This document shows positions 37,061 through 49,715 of a stretch of 64,000 bases of DNA, piece after piece. How positions within the stretch are numbered: position 1 is the stretch's first letter; each line of letters opens with the position of its first letter. A model generated the notes under the pieces. That model searched no databases and was not told where the DNA came from. It was given only the letters and a program-made list of their open reading frames with translations. This stretch comes from Sipunculus nudus (Eukaryota > Annelida > Sipuncula > Golfingiida > Sipunculidae), in the NCBI GenBank assembly GCA_026874595.1, contig CM049314.1, positions 51,195,812-51,259,811 on the forward strand. Direction: 5' to 3'. A program made the translations under genes and the position numbers.

Positions 37061-38088
37061 AGCTCAGCTGACTGAAAGTCATCTGAGCTGTAGGGATCAC
37101 CTTTTGTCCGTCGTCTGTCCGGCCATCCAGGCGTCTGTCTGTTAACAGGGCACAAATCGTAACCGCTAGACCGGAAATCTTCTTACTTGAAATCCTGGGA
37201 GGTCTATGGAAATTCTCCTTGTAAACCTGAAATTAGGTCACTGTGACCTATATTCTTCGAGCTATGGGGTTCTGAAGTACCCCCCAGAATAATGCAAAAT
37301 TTAATACAAAAGCTCAAGTATCTGAACAACTAATGCATTAATCACCATGATTCTTTGCGTGGATATTGATCATGGAGTGTTTCATCAATTTCTGGAGATT
37401 GGTGGCGCCACCTATATTTTTTTTATTTTTTACGATTTTTTTTCTCTACTTTTGTGATCTTTAAACATTTGGTCATCTGTAAACAGGGCACAAATCATAA
37501 TGACTGGACCTAGAATCTTCTGTCCTCACCCCCAGGGAAGCCCATAAAAGGTCTACATGGAAACCCGAAATAAGGTCCCTGTTACCCATATTCTGTGAGC
37601 TATGGGACTCTGAAGTACACCCCAGAATAAAGATTTGGTCATATATTAACAGAGCACAAATTATAATGACTTGACCTAGAATCTCCTTTCTTGATATGCT
37701 GGGAGGCCCCTGAAAAGTCTCCTTGTGCACCTGAAATTACATCTCTGTTACCCATATCCTTCATCCTATGCGGCTTTGAAATACCCCCCAGAATAAACAT
37801 TTGGATTTGTTAACAAGGCACAAATCATAATAACTGGACCTAGATTTTTATTTTTTGACATGCTGGGACACCCCTGAAAAGTCATCTTGTAAACCTTGAA
37901 AATAGGTGTCTGTTACCCATATCCTTCATGCTACAGAGCTCCATAGTACCCCAATGAATATTGGATGATTTTATACAAAAGGTCAAGTTTGGAAAAAGTA
38001 TTTCATTCAAATTTTACATTCAGATGATAAAATTACTTTTGTCAATGTCTTCCTGGTCAGCTGAGCGTCATGACCCCTGGGTCACTTG
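37061..38088 (+). mobile_element. Nested short family A element, 1028 bp
   Basis: It starts AGCTCAGCTGACT with arm AGTCATCTGAGCT. It ends GTCAGCTGAGCGT, TGACCCCTGGGTCA and CTTG. The flanks, GTATTTTTTAATTTTT and TTACTTATTTTTTTCCC, form one tandem unit when joined (compare 39460-39500). It is therefore an insertion into the block. Confidence 0.75.
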
Positions 38089-38111
38089 TTACTTATTTTT
38101 TTCCCTTTTTT

Positions 38112-39153
38112 AGCCCTCAGCCCTTAGGCTGATGGGTTATTGTCGTCACCCAAGCTGTCCGTCCGTCCGTCCGTCTGTCCGTCTGGCGTCCGTTAACTTT
38201 TACCTTGTGAGGGGGATATCTGGAAAAGGATTCACCGCCAGAATTTTATTTCCTCGGTAAAGATGTATATCGACAAAATCTCGGTCAAGTTCGAAGATGG
38301 GTGACCTTGACCTATTTTTCTACATTTTAGAGCTGATTATAGAAAAACACTTAGATGCTTATTACTCAGGAACCATTTGGTGGATTTTCACAAAACTTAC
38401 TTTGATTATTGGGACTTATAGTCTGTACCTGCTACACAAGTTTGGTGGTGCCACCTACAATTTCTGATTTTTATTGAATTTTTATCGGATTTTTCAATTT
38501 TGGGCTTGTGAGTGGGATATCTCAAAAAGGATTCACCGTAGGAATTTTATTTTTTTCGGTGAAGATGTATATTGACAAAATCTCAGTCAAGTTCAAAGAT
38601 GGGTGACCTTGACCTATTTTTCTACGTTTTAGAGCTGATTATAGAAAAAAACATTTAGAAGCTTATTTCTCAGGAACCATTGGGTGGATTTTCACAATAC
38701 TTACTATGATCATAGGGACTGATGGTCTGTAACTGCTGCACAAGTTTGGGGGTGCCACCTACAATTTCTGATTTTTAATGAATTTTTCTTGGATTTTTCA
38801 ACTTTGGCCTTGTGAGCGGGATATCTCTAAAAGGATTCAAAAAAGGAATTTTATTTCTTTGGTGAAGATGTATAATTACAAAATCTCGGTCAAGTTCAAA
38901 GATGGGTGACCTTGACCTACTTTTCAAGGTCACAGAGCTTATAATAGAATAAAACTTAGAAGCTTATTTTTCAGGAAGCATTTGGTGGATTGTTATGAAT
39001 CATGGTACATACCTCTCCATTTTAAATTTATAACTGAGAAATGTACAGATATACATCCATGTCAGAACAGATATTTAGTACTTGTTACTGTTACCACCTT
39101 TAAACACTGTTCTTTTGGCTGAGGGCTTTTGTCAGCTTCTGCTGATATTCTAG
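38112..39153 (+). mobile_element. Family E element, 1042 bp
   Basis: The 5' hairpin is AGCCCTCAGCC, ctta, GGCTGATGGGTT, then ATTG and a GTCC tract (38157-38195). Three ~305-bp units with GGATATCT, AAAGGATTCACCG and GATGGGTGACCTTGACC follow. The 3' end has GGCTGAGGGCT, the hairpin TCAGCttctGCTGA and CTAG. The flanks rejoin as CCCTTTTTTTTCAGACC, seen uninterrupted at 39490-39505. Confidence 0.85.
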
Positions 39154-40030
39154 TTTCAGACCTGCAATGAAACTGTCATCTGTTAACAGGGCACAAATCG
39201 TAACCACTGGACCTGGAATCTTCAAACTTAATATCCATGCAGGAAGGTCCATGAAAAATCTCCTTAAAAACCTGAAATTAGGTCTCTGGTACCCATATCC
39301 TTCAAGCTATGGAGCTCTGAAGTACCCCCCCCCCAGAATAATGCAAAATTTGATACAAAAGCTCAAGGATCTGAATAACTACTGCATTGGTCACCATGAT
39401 TCTTTGCATGAATATTGATCATGGAATGTTCCATCACTTCCTGCAGATTGGTGCCGCCACCTGTATTTTTTCCAATTTTTACAAATTGTTTTCTCTTTTT
39501 TCAGACCTGCAATGAAACTGTCATCTGTTAACAGGGCACAAATCGTAACCACTGGACCTGGAAACTTCAAACTTAATATCCAGGGAGGTCCATGAAAAAT
39601 CTTCTTGAAATCCTGAAATTAGGTCTCTGTTACCCATATCCTTCAAGCTGTGGGGCTCCGAAGTACCCCCCCCCCCCCCCCCAGAATAATGCAAAATTTG
39701 ATACAAAAGCTCAAGTATCTGAATAACTACTGCATTAATCACCATGATTCTTTGCATGAACATTGATCATGGAATGTTCCATCACTTCCTGCAGATTGGT
39801 GCCGCCACCTGTATTTTTTCCAATTTTTCCAATTTTTTTACTCTTTTTTTCAGACCTGCAATCAAACTGTCATCTGTTAACAGGGCACAAATCATAACCA
39901 CTAGACTTGGAATCTTCAAACTTAATATCCAGGAGGTCCATGAAAAATCTCCTTGAAAAACTGAAATTAGGTCTCTGTTACCAATATTCTCTGAGCTATA
40001 GGGCTTCTAAATACCCCCAAGAATAATATA

Positions 40031-40839
40031 TCCGCCAAAACAGAGTTTTGCTGAGCGGAATTTTACGAAACCCTGGATTATGTTCGAGTCACGTGAACTG
40101 CTGCGCCCAGATTTTGTTTTGACCTCTGACCTTTCCTCTGCGCTCTGCATCAGTCTGTGCTTCTGTTATGACACATTAACCCATATATCTCGGGAACTGT
40201 TTGACCAATCCGAGAAACATTTTTTGCCCAAATGTAGCCCTTGGATAGCTTTATAACATACATAAAAAATTGTGGCGCCACCTGCAACTATTTTTGCACA
40301 GCGTCCATCTGATTGTCTGCCATGGGATTCACTCATATCCCTGCACTTGTTTGACTTATCTGCCTAAAATTTTGCAGGTTTATATATCTTTGAGAGCTTT
40401 CTAGATTTTATGACAGGTGTCGCCACCTACATTTACATTATGCTGCTGACATCCAAGCTTATATCTCGGGAACAGTTTGGCCAATTGGGCCAAAATTTTG
40501 CATGTGTATAGATCTCCCATAGCTCTTTATCATACGGAAAACTTTTGGTGCCACCTGCAACCATTTTTGCACAGGTCCGTCTGTTTGTCTGCCGTGGGGT
40601 AAAATCACTCATATCTCAGCAGTGGTTTGACTTTTTGCATTTGTATACAACTTTGATAGCTTTCTGGATTTTGTGGTAGGTGGCACAATTACATACACAT
40701 TTCGGCTGCGGACATCCATGCTAATATGCAACACACCTCACTCTATTTCCCCTTGTTACTCAATCCATGCCTCACTTCACCCGTCCCACTCTGATTTCGG
40801 CGGATACACGTAGTCGCTTGTCGACTACCAATATTCTAG
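40031..40839 (+). mobile_element. Family P element, complete, 809 bp
   Basis: The 5' end is TCCGCCAAAACAGAG. The 3' end is CTCTGATTTCGGCGGATA, TAGTCGCTTGTCGACTA and CTAG. The 5' sequence and its inverted copy near the 3' end are the sub-terminal inverted repeats. About two 280-bp dimer units lie between. It interrupts a unit of the 35-40 kb block between AGAATAAT and AAAATTTGATAC. Confidence 0.85.
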
Positions 40840-40972
40840 TTAAAAATTTGATACAAACAAAAGCTCCAGTATCTGAATAACTAATGCCTTGATAGCCATG
40901 ATTCTTGGGATATATATTGATCATGGAGTGTTTCATCAGTTCCTGCAGACTGGTGGCACTACTTGTATTTTT

Positions 40973-43900
40973 AGCGAACCTGTGAGCTTATGCGATGGTG
41001 CGGTGTCCATCGGTCGGTGTCTGTACATTAACCCATACTACCTTGAAAACAGCAAAAGTTAGCATCACAAAATTTTATGCAAAAAATTAGTCATCTAAAA
41101 AACTCTATCGGTTTTTGCTTATTTTTTGTCTCTGCATTTTCTTAGATTTTATAGGGAAAAAGCTAAAAAAGCTTTAAAAATCTTCTTCTCCGAAACTGTT
41201 CAGCCAAATTGTCCAGTATTTCACAGAAATGACTCCTGGAACATTCTCAAGTTTGTTCGAATGCTTTAAATTTGGTGATTTTTGGCTGAGTTACAGGAAG
41301 TTGAACTAAGTCATCTGTCCAAAAAAGCATACTGTTTTACAATCTAAGAAACAGCTGGAGCTATCATCACCAAATTTTATGTCAATGTTGGTCACATGAG
41401 TCACATCTGAAATTGAGGTATTGGTGGCGCCACCTGCGTCGGCCTTTGTTGTAAGGTGTCATCAGTGCCTGTATCACACGGAGGGTTTCTTCTCTGAAAC
41501 CATATGGGTAAAATGTTTAAAATCGCACAGAAACGATCCTAGGGTAGTGCTTTCTGAAGTTTGTTCAAGTGGTCTCTTTTCAGTGACTTTTGGCTAAGTT
41601 ATGGGAAGCTGAAATGAGTCATATGCCATAACAGCCCATTTTAGCTCAGTGGCTACAAAGATCTTCTTCTCAAAAACCACTTGGCCAAATTCTTAAACCT
41701 CACAAATTAATTATCCTCAGATGTTGATAATTCAAGTTTGTTCAAAAGGTTTTGGTTCAGTGCTTTTTGGCTGAGTTACAGGAACCTGAACTTAGCCAGT
41801 TTGCTGTATCTTCCTATATGAGTTATAAACCTGGGAAACGTTTTTCGACTGATGCCACTGAAGCCAGTTTGTTAAATATTTTACAAGAATAATCCCTACA
41901 ATAATTCTTATAATAATTGTCATTCATGGTTCCACGTGAATGATTTTTGGCTGAATTATGGAGATTGAATTGAGTCATTTTACCATATATGTTAGCTGTG
42001 TTATGCTGTTACATCTAGCCTGGCACCAGTTCCTCAGCATCCATTGCATCATGCCACTAGACATTTAGATTTCAGGTTATCTTTGGTTAATATTGACAAG
42101 AAAGTTTTTTTAAAAGCTTTTAAAAAATTTAGATTTATGATTTTAGTTATTCATCATACCAGGCAGTCATGGATATTCAGCAATAGCAGGAGCTACCAGC
42201 CCCAGATTTTATGCAATAAATGTTGTGGGATTCAGCTTATTTTTTTGTTATCTGCATTTACTTGTATTTTATAGGGAAAAAGCTGAAAAACCTTTAAAAG
42301 TCTTCTTCTTGTAAACGGTCCAGCCAAATTGTTCAATATTTTACAGAAATGATCCCAGAGGCAAGCACTCTTTGTTCAAATGGTTTGCTTTGATTAATTT
42401 TTGTCACACAAATTTGAACGTAGTCATTTGGCCAAGTAAGCATACTGACATAGTTATCTCAGAAATGAAAAAAGCTAGCATCACCAAGTATTGTGCAAAT
42501 GTTGGTCACATGACTCATATTTGAAGTTGCAGATTTAGAGGTGCCACCTACATTGACCTTTTCTTTGGGCAAAAACCTCATAATTTCAGCCTCTTTCAGC
42601 TTAAAATGTTTATGATGAAACTGTCAAGTTGAATCTTTTAATTTTTTTAAAGAATTATCCTAGGACATGGTTCTTTCAATCATATCAGAATAGATTGAGT
42701 TTGTTGATTTTTGGTTGAGTTGTGAAAAGCTTAATTTGGTTTTATGGCCATTATTATGTCTTTTTCAAACTGAGGACTGCAATAGTGTTCTTCTACAAAA
42801 TTATTGTTTCAATGATAACTTCTTTAACATTTGACAAAAATTATTGTTAGGCCTTTGTTCAAGTTTACTTGAATGATTTTTGGCAGGATTATTGGACCTT
42901 TAACAAGGAAAGGACTGCATCTTTTATTATTCTAGATATTTTGATAAAAAGTTTATGAATATGTTAGCTTGAAAAAAAAGCATTTTAGCCAAAGTCTTTC
43001 AGTATGTGTAAACAGATTTACCAACAGGCCAAGATTGTGTCTGTATCTTTAAATAGGTTGAGATACTGCCAACTGTTTCAGATTTGGCAACAGATTAAGA
43101 GTTCATTTAATGCAGCCAAGCACAAGGCATGTTATCACCTCACGGGTGACATGTGAACACCTCATGGGCACCATGTGATCACATCATTGGTAGCATGTGA
43201 TCACCTCATGAGTATTATGTGATCACCTTATGTGTGTCATGCCCCTCAGGGCTGCATGTGGAGCAAATCTATGAGCTTATGCAATGGTGTGGCTATCATT
43301 TCAGATTTGGCAACAGGCCAAAGGTCAGTCTGGATCTATTAATAGCTTTGGCAGACTGGCAACTGTAACAGATTAGGCTAAAGGTCAAGAGTTCACTCAG
43401 TGCAGCCAGGTACAGGTCAAAAGTTCACTCAGTGCAGTAGCTGCATTCTATATACTGTGGAAGTGGTTTTGTTAGTGGGGGTTTTATTTTCGTGCTTTTC
43501 GCGGGAGCATGATCTGCGCTAAGTTAAGAACACAGGTTATTTCGAACACCCTAGACATGCCCATTAAGTTAATGTTTTTACTGTCAGGTGCCAGCACTAT
43601 CGTTAGATACAAGTAAAGAGTAATGGCGAATTGAATAGACGATTCTGTGTCACATAGATCATTAATGTTTAATGGGGCACTGAGAAATTAAACACAACAC
43701 TGTTTTTATATATAAAATTCATTTTGTATGCAAAAAAGTCTAGTGTTTTCATCGTTATTTTGGTATGTGACCTGGCAGTGCTTGGCAGGTTGTGATGTTG
43801 CTGGCTGATCGATGCTATCGTTGGCCACTTGGAAGACTGCGGGTTTCTCACCTGACACACAGTCACTTGAGTCTCAGAATCCCTCATTGCAGTATAGCTT

Positions 43901-45179
43901 GTTGTGAGGCTTCTTCAACTAGTATGTTAGAGTAGTCATGTTGCTTGATATAAGATTTCATAGCAAGTGATATTTCAGCTGAAATTCACCCCGATTAAAA
44001 GTGTTTGTAGAAACCACTGTGAAACAAATAGCCTTTGAAGCCCTTTAGAACCGCCCTCCAAACATCTTTGATGCACAACTGAGAGCCAGCCGCTATTGTG
44101 GTCAGCTCTGTTTGTTGTTCACACATAGCAGGCTGCTTCTAATAAGATATCTTAGTTGCTGTTGTTGAGCAATTCCACAATTTACTCAGCGTCTGGTGCA
44201 GTACCATAGCATCATCAAAGGAAATTAGTCCTGGTATTTACGCATTGTTCACCCTGTGCAATCACGCTACTCGCTTGCCCGTAGCATGTACGCAGTCACC
44301 CGAAGCTTGTTAGGTGGAAGGTTGGTTGCTTTACAAACCTGGCTTTTATGTAATCGTTTGAATATATTGATAATTTGATACAAATTGAATTTCCCATACA
44401 TTCAGATTTGCACGAAAATTCAAACTTCGCTAATGCTGTAAAATGGAAAAAGCACAAAAAATTCAGACACGCCAAATTAACCACTTCCACAGTATAGCTT
44501 TGGCAGACTGCCCACTGTATCAGGTTTGGCACTAAAAGTCAGTCTGGATCTATTTATAACTTTGTCAAACTGTGTCAGATTATGCAACAGGGCAAGAGTT
44601 CACTCAGTGCAGCCAGGTACAGGTCAAAAGTTCACTCAGTCTAGCCAGGTGCAGGTCAAGGGTTCACTCAGTGCAGTATCTTGAGCCAGCAATTTGTCAC
44701 AGTTCAACTGCTTTTCTCACCTAAGCCTGGTCAGCCCAGTGCATCAAACTCAAGAGATGTTTGATGTATTGGCCTGATATTTTGACCTGTCTATGCGTCT
44801 TTGATGGCTTTTGCGTTCACAAGACAGGTGTCGCCACCTACAATGACTTTTGCACAGTGTATATGCCTGCTTATTTCTCAAGAGGAATTTGATATATCAG
44901 CCTGAAATTTGGAATATTTATACATATCTTAAAGTTTTGTCATATAAAAGACTGGTGGCACCACCTACAATTATTTTTGCTTATATTGTATAAACCCAGC
45001 ATAGGTTTGCATTAGGCCCTGAAGGGGATATCAGGCTGAAATTGGGCATATGTATACATCTCTGACACTTCATCGTATACAAGCCATGTAGGCCTACTTG
45101 AAAAGTAATGGCCCAGCATTGAAGCATTGTACCTGGTGTATAAACCCTGCATAGGTTTGCATTAGGTCTGAATGCCTTG
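40973..45179 (+). mobile_element. Family B element carrying a TA-flanked insertion
   Basis: It starts AGCGAACCTGTGAGCTTATG after a T-run. It ends GCATAGGTTTGC, AGGTCTGAATGCC and CTTG. Removing the insertion at 43453-44494 and one TA leaves 3163 bp, within a few bases of the copy at 3796-6955 (3160 bp). The full length of B is therefore about 3.16 kb. Confidence 0.82.
43453..44494. mobile_element. Terminal-inverted-repeat element with TA duplication, 1042 bp
   Basis: The ends are TACTGTGGAAGTGGTT and its inverse AACCACTTCCACAGTA, flanked by TA at 43451-43452 and 44495-44496. The interior has no transposase and base composition unlike the surrounding B element. TA duplication suggests the Tc1/mariner group or another TA-targeting group. 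Class is inferred only. Confidence 0.8.
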
Positions 45180-45473
45180 TTGCTATATATGTTGATCTTA
45201 TATTTGGCCTGTGTGGTGTTCATTTTCGAGACTGACAGGTATCAAGCAAGCTATGGGATTAGTTCCAAATAGCTCAACAACCATACATTTTGCCTCAGAC
45301 CATCAAGTCACTGTGTTTTAACCAGACATAAGTGTTACATATTTCTGTCATTGTAAAAAGTTTCAACAAAATTGGCAAATAGGTTCTTCAAAAATCATAC
45401 TGGAAGTTGTTAATCTTAGCCCATGTCGCAGGTCATGCTTGGCAGCTGAGCGTCATGACCCATGGGTCACTTG
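45180..45473 (+). mobile_element. Family A subfamily 3' portion
   Basis: It matches 23025-23318 closely, ending GCAGCTGAGCGT, GACCCATGGGTC and CTTG at 45470-45473. Confidence 0.7.
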
Positions 45474-45875
45474 TTTTGAATTTTTACCTGTTTTTTTTAG
45501 AACACTAGGTCTGTTAACAAGGCACCAATTGAACCCATAAATGCTAGAATCATGAACCCCTGCATCCTGAATGTTCTTCAAAAGTTCTCCACAGAAGATT
45601 GACATTAGGTCACTATGACCAAATTATATTATCTTGAAGTTACAGGGCATGTTTGAGCACCGCAGAAATATAGTAACAAGTATATACAAATTACAAGTTT
45701 TCTCAGAAAAGGCTGGATGGCTTGTTTTTAAGTTTGGTGTGGTTATGGGTCTTGATGAACTTGAGCTTATATGCATGAATCATGATACCACCTACATAAT
45801 CTTAATTAGTTGCCTGTGCAGGGACATATTGTCAACATGTCAGTCAGCTGAGCGTCATGACCCCTGGGTCACTTG
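45474..45875 (+). mobile_element. Family A-like fragment with 3' end
   Basis: It contains AACAAGGCACCAATTG and AGGTCACTATGACC typical of family A units. It ends GTCAGCTGAGCGT, TGACCCCTGGGTCA and CTTG at 45872-45875. Confidence 0.6.
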
Positions 45876-46410
45876 TTATTATAATTATGACATATTCATT
45901 AAATGTAACAACTTAAAATTGTGTATAATGAATTCTTAATTGAATAAGGTAACACATTGCCACAACTATGAAATCCCTGAGTCTTTTTGGTCTAGACAGA
46001 AATTGTCAGTACTTGTTTTCTGTGCCCTCTGACGTTCTTTTTTAATATTCAGAACTGTCTCAGTTGCTGTCACGTGTCGTAATTTGAACAGGAATTGCAT
46101 TATGAATATTTGCAAGTGTCAGCACCAGTTGCTCGGTGTCCCCTGTGACTCCATGTATATTAAGAGGCCGACAATGTCTGCAGGTGTGTGACACAGAATC
46201 TCAAGGTTCAACTTTGTCGCGTAACATATCACACCCACTAAAACAGCTCTGGATTTTTAGTCTTTTTCTTACATTTAAACCTCAGAATTTATATGATGGT
46301 CAGTTCTCGCATGATTACTATACAACATATTTATAGTATGTAGCGCGAGAACCCACCATGGCAGTCAGCTGACATTGTATATCATGATTATATGATCACC
46401 CTTATTTAAA
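45876..46410 (+). other. Intron sequence with no recognised element
   Basis: No repeat-family match, exon or regulatory signal was recognised here. Confidence 0.5.
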
Positions 46411-47598
46411 CTAGAACAAGGGTAGTCGACGTTGTCGACTACCTGTATCCGCCTAAATCAGAGTGGAACGGGTGAAGTGAGGCATGGATTGAGTGGCAAG
46501 GGGAAATAGAGTGAAGTGTTGCATATTAGCATGGATGTCTGCAGCCAAATGGTGAATGTAGGTTGCGCCACCTACCACAAAATCCAGAAAGCAGTCCAAG
46601 TTGTATACATATGCAAAATTGGAGGCAGATAAGTCAAACCACTATATGTTTATGAGTGATTTTAGCCCGTGGCAGACAAACAGATGGTCGCTGTGCAAAA
46701 ATGGTTGAAGGTGGCGCCACCAGTTTTGCGTATGATAAAGAGCTATGTGAGAACTATACACATGCAAAATTCTGGCCCAATCGGTCAAACAGTTCCCAAG
46801 ATATGAGCTTGGATGTCTGCTGCATAAACTAGAATGCAGGTGGCGCCACCTGTCATAAAATCAAGAGAACAGTCGGGGATGTATAAACCTGCAAAATTTT
46901 AGGCAGATATGTCAAACCACTGCCGAGATATGAGTGATTTTATCCCATGGCAGACAAACAGACGGGAGCTGTGCAAAAAATGGCTGTAGGTGGTGCCACC
47001 AGTTTTGCATATGATAAAGAGCTATGTGAGATCTATACACATGCAAAATTTTGGCCCAATCAGTCAAACGGTTCCCGAGATATGAGCTTGGATGTCTGCA
47101 GCGTAAACATGAATGTAGGTGGCGCCACCTGTCATAAAATCAGAAAAGCTATCCAGGATGTATACGCATGCCAAATTTCAGGTGAATTAGTCAAATCACT
47201 GCAGAGATATGAGTGATTTTAACCCAAGGCAGACGAACAGATGGACACTGTGCAAACATGGTTGCAGGTGGCGCCACCATTTTTTGTGAATGTTATAAAG
47301 CTCTCCAAGGGCTACATTTGTGCAAAAAATTTTCCTGATCCGTCAAACGGTTCCCGAGATATGTGGGTTTATGTGTGGAAACGGACGCACAAATGGACGC
47401 AGAGCGCAGAGGAAAGGTCAGAGGTCAAAACAAAATCGGGGCGCAGCAGTTCACATGTGACCCGAACATAATCCCGGGTTTCGTAAAATTCCGCCAAGCG
47501 GTTACGGAGGAGTTCTCCGGACACCTACGCCGCGGCGGCGGTGGCAGCAGCGGCGTGCAGCTGAAAACATAGTATCCGCAAAACTCTGTTTTGGCGGA
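46411..47598 (-). mobile_element. Family P element, complete, opposite orientation, 1188 bp
   Basis: On the minus strand it begins TCCGCCAAAACAGAG and ends with CTAG. On the plus strand, CTAG at 46411 is followed by a perfect hairpin (arms GGTAGTCGAC and GTCGACTACC, 3-nt loop). TGTATCCGCC at 46444 and GGCGGATACA at 47593-47602 are the inverted sub-terminal repeats. Three ~280-bp units with GGTGGCGCCACC lie between. A GC-rich stretch CGCCGCGGCGGCGGTGG lies at 47530-47546, near the 5' end. Confidence 0.85.
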
Positions 47599-47648
47599 TA
47601 CAATTAACTGATTGTAAACAATAAAAATAAAAGTGCACATATATTTTT

Positions 47649-48054
47649 AGCTCAGCTGACTATAAGTCATCTAAGCTATAGTCATGGTCCATCATACATC
47701 TATCCATCTGTCCATCTGTTAGACCGGCACGTTTGAAACCTACAAATCCAAATTTCGGCATACTGTTAGATATCCCCAAGATCTCCAAACTGAAAACTGG
47801 GTCACTGCGACTTCGTTCCTTCAAGAAATTAAGGAGAAACCTCAAATTTCCATTAAAAACTTATTATCACACTTAAGGACTGTCTAATATCAAAACCACT
47901 AACCTGTTTTTCTTAATATTTAAAATTTAAAATTAAATTGTATACCCAAAATTAGATCAAAATCTTTTAAATTTTTTAAAATATTAGTGTAAAAATAAAA
48001 TCAGTACCTTAAATTTTGCCCAACTTTGACCATGGCACGTTTTTATGCCCCCGC
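47649..48054 (+). mobile_element. Family A 5' part
   Basis: It begins AGCTCAGCTGACT with AGTCATCTAAGCT and ATAG. The interior parallels 50845 onward but is shortened. It stops at CCATGGCACGTTTTT, where a family D element begins. Confidence 0.72.
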
Positions 48055-49715
48055 CACAAAGTGGCCAGGGCATATAGTTTTACCCATGTCCGTCATTCCG
48101 TCCTTCCGTCCTTCCGTCATTCCGAAATCAAACAGTTGTAAGGACTTTTTTGGCTATGCCTGCAGATATTGGCCTGATTTTTGGAGTGTGTGCAGATAAT
48201 GACCAGTTACAGATCGAGTTTGCGTTTCGTCCCGGTTGACCTACTTTTGACCGTTTTACGGCTCCTTAACTTAGAAAATTTCATAAAAAATAGAAATTTT
48301 CATGACAAATACACATGTACAGACTTTTTTTCGCAATGCCTGCAAATATTGGCCTGATTTTTGGTGTGTATGCAGATATTGACCAGTTACAGATCAAGTT
48401 CGCGTTTCATCCCGGTTGATGTACGTTTGACCGTTTTATGGCTACTTAACTTAGAAAATTTCATTAAAATTAGAAATTTTCATGACAAATACTTATGTAT
48501 GGACTTTTTTTTGCAATGCCTGCAGATACCGCCCTGATTTTTAATGTGTAGGCAGATAATGACCAGTTACAGATCGAGTTCGAGTTTCGTCCCGGTTGAC
48601 CTACTTTTGATTGTTTTATGGCTCCTAAACATAGAAAATTTCATGAAAAATATAAATTTTCATGACAAATGTACATGTACAGCTGTTTTTAGCCCTCAGC
48701 TCATAGGCTGATGGGCTATTGTCGTCAACCAAGCTGTCCGTCTATCCGTCCGTCCATCTGTCTGTCTGGTGTCCGTCTGTCCGTCCGTTCCAAGTCTGTT
48801 AACTTTTACCTTGTGAGCGGGATATCTCTAAAAGGATTCACCGTTGGAATTTTATTTTATCAGTGAAGATGTTTATCAATAAAATCTCGGTCAAGTTCGA
48901 AGATGGGTGACCTTGACCCATTTTTCTACATTTTAGAGCTGATTATAGAAAAACACTCAGAAGCTTATATCTCAGGTACCATTGTGTGGATTTTTCACAA
49001 AACTTACTATGATCATTGGGACTGATGGTCTGTACGTGCTGCACAATTTTGGTGGCGTCACCTGCAATTTCTGATTTTTTAATGAAATTTTATCAGATTT
49101 TTCAATTTTGGCCTTTTGTGCAGGATATCTCCAAAGGTATTCACTTAAGGAACTTCATTACTTCAGTGCTTTTGCATCATATTTACAAAATCTTGGTCAA
49201 GTTCAAAGATGGGTGGTCTTGACCTACTTTTCAAGGTCACAGAGCTTAGTATAGAAAAAAACTTAGGGGGATATTTCTCAGGAAGCATTTGGTGGATTGT
49301 TATAAAACATGGTACATACATGGTACATACCTCTCGCAATGCAATGCTTACAGATACTGGTCCAATTTTGGTCTGTGGGCGCATAATGACCACTTACAGG
49401 TCGAGTTCGCGTTTCATCCCAGTTAACCTATTTTTGACCATATGACAGATCCTGAACATAGAAAATTTCATGAAAGACAGAAATTTTTATGAAAATTGCA
49501 CATGTATGGACTTTTTTTCACAATGCCTGCATACTGGCCTGATTTTTGGTGTGTTCCTTGATAATGACCCGTTACAGATCGAGTTTGCATTTTGCCTTTC
49601 TTGACCTACTTTTGACCATACAACACCCCCTGTACTTAAAAAAATTTTACAAAATTTAACAAATGTTTCTAATTTGCCCCAGGCGGGGGCATTCGTGTCG
49701 TACCGACACATCTAG
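48055..49715 (+). mobile_element. Family D element with a nested, truncated family E copy
   Basis: The 5' hairpin starts ATGCCCCCGCCAC and is followed by ATAG and a GTCC/TTCCGTCC tract. The 3' end has GGCGGGGGCAT, the GTGTCG/CGACAC hairpin and CTAG at 49712-49715. A family E start AGCCCTCAGC at 48691 with its GTCC tract and ~305-bp units occupies up to about 49335. The 3' terminus of that E copy is missing. Confidence 0.8.

Larger units (their letters stand above)
35332..40972 (+). repeat. Family A-type block of ~330-bp tandem units, host for several insertions
   Basis: After a family A start, units recur with GGCACAAATCGTAAC, CTGGACCTAGAATCTTC, GAAATTAGGTCTCTGTTACC, ACCCCCC and CCTGCAGACTGGTGGCGCC. 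Approximate starts are 35345, 35685, 36025, 36300, 36775, 37140, 39175, 39530 and 39880. Other elements interrupt it at 37061-38088, 38112-39153 and 40031-40839, and family B follows at 40973. Poly-C runs mark most units. No gene is seen. Confidence 0.75.

Noticed and set aside
47500-47580. CpG-rich GGCGGCGGTGGC stretch as a promoter or CpG island
   Set aside because: It is short and lies within the 5' end of a family P element on the minus strand. No transcription start signal or gene follows.
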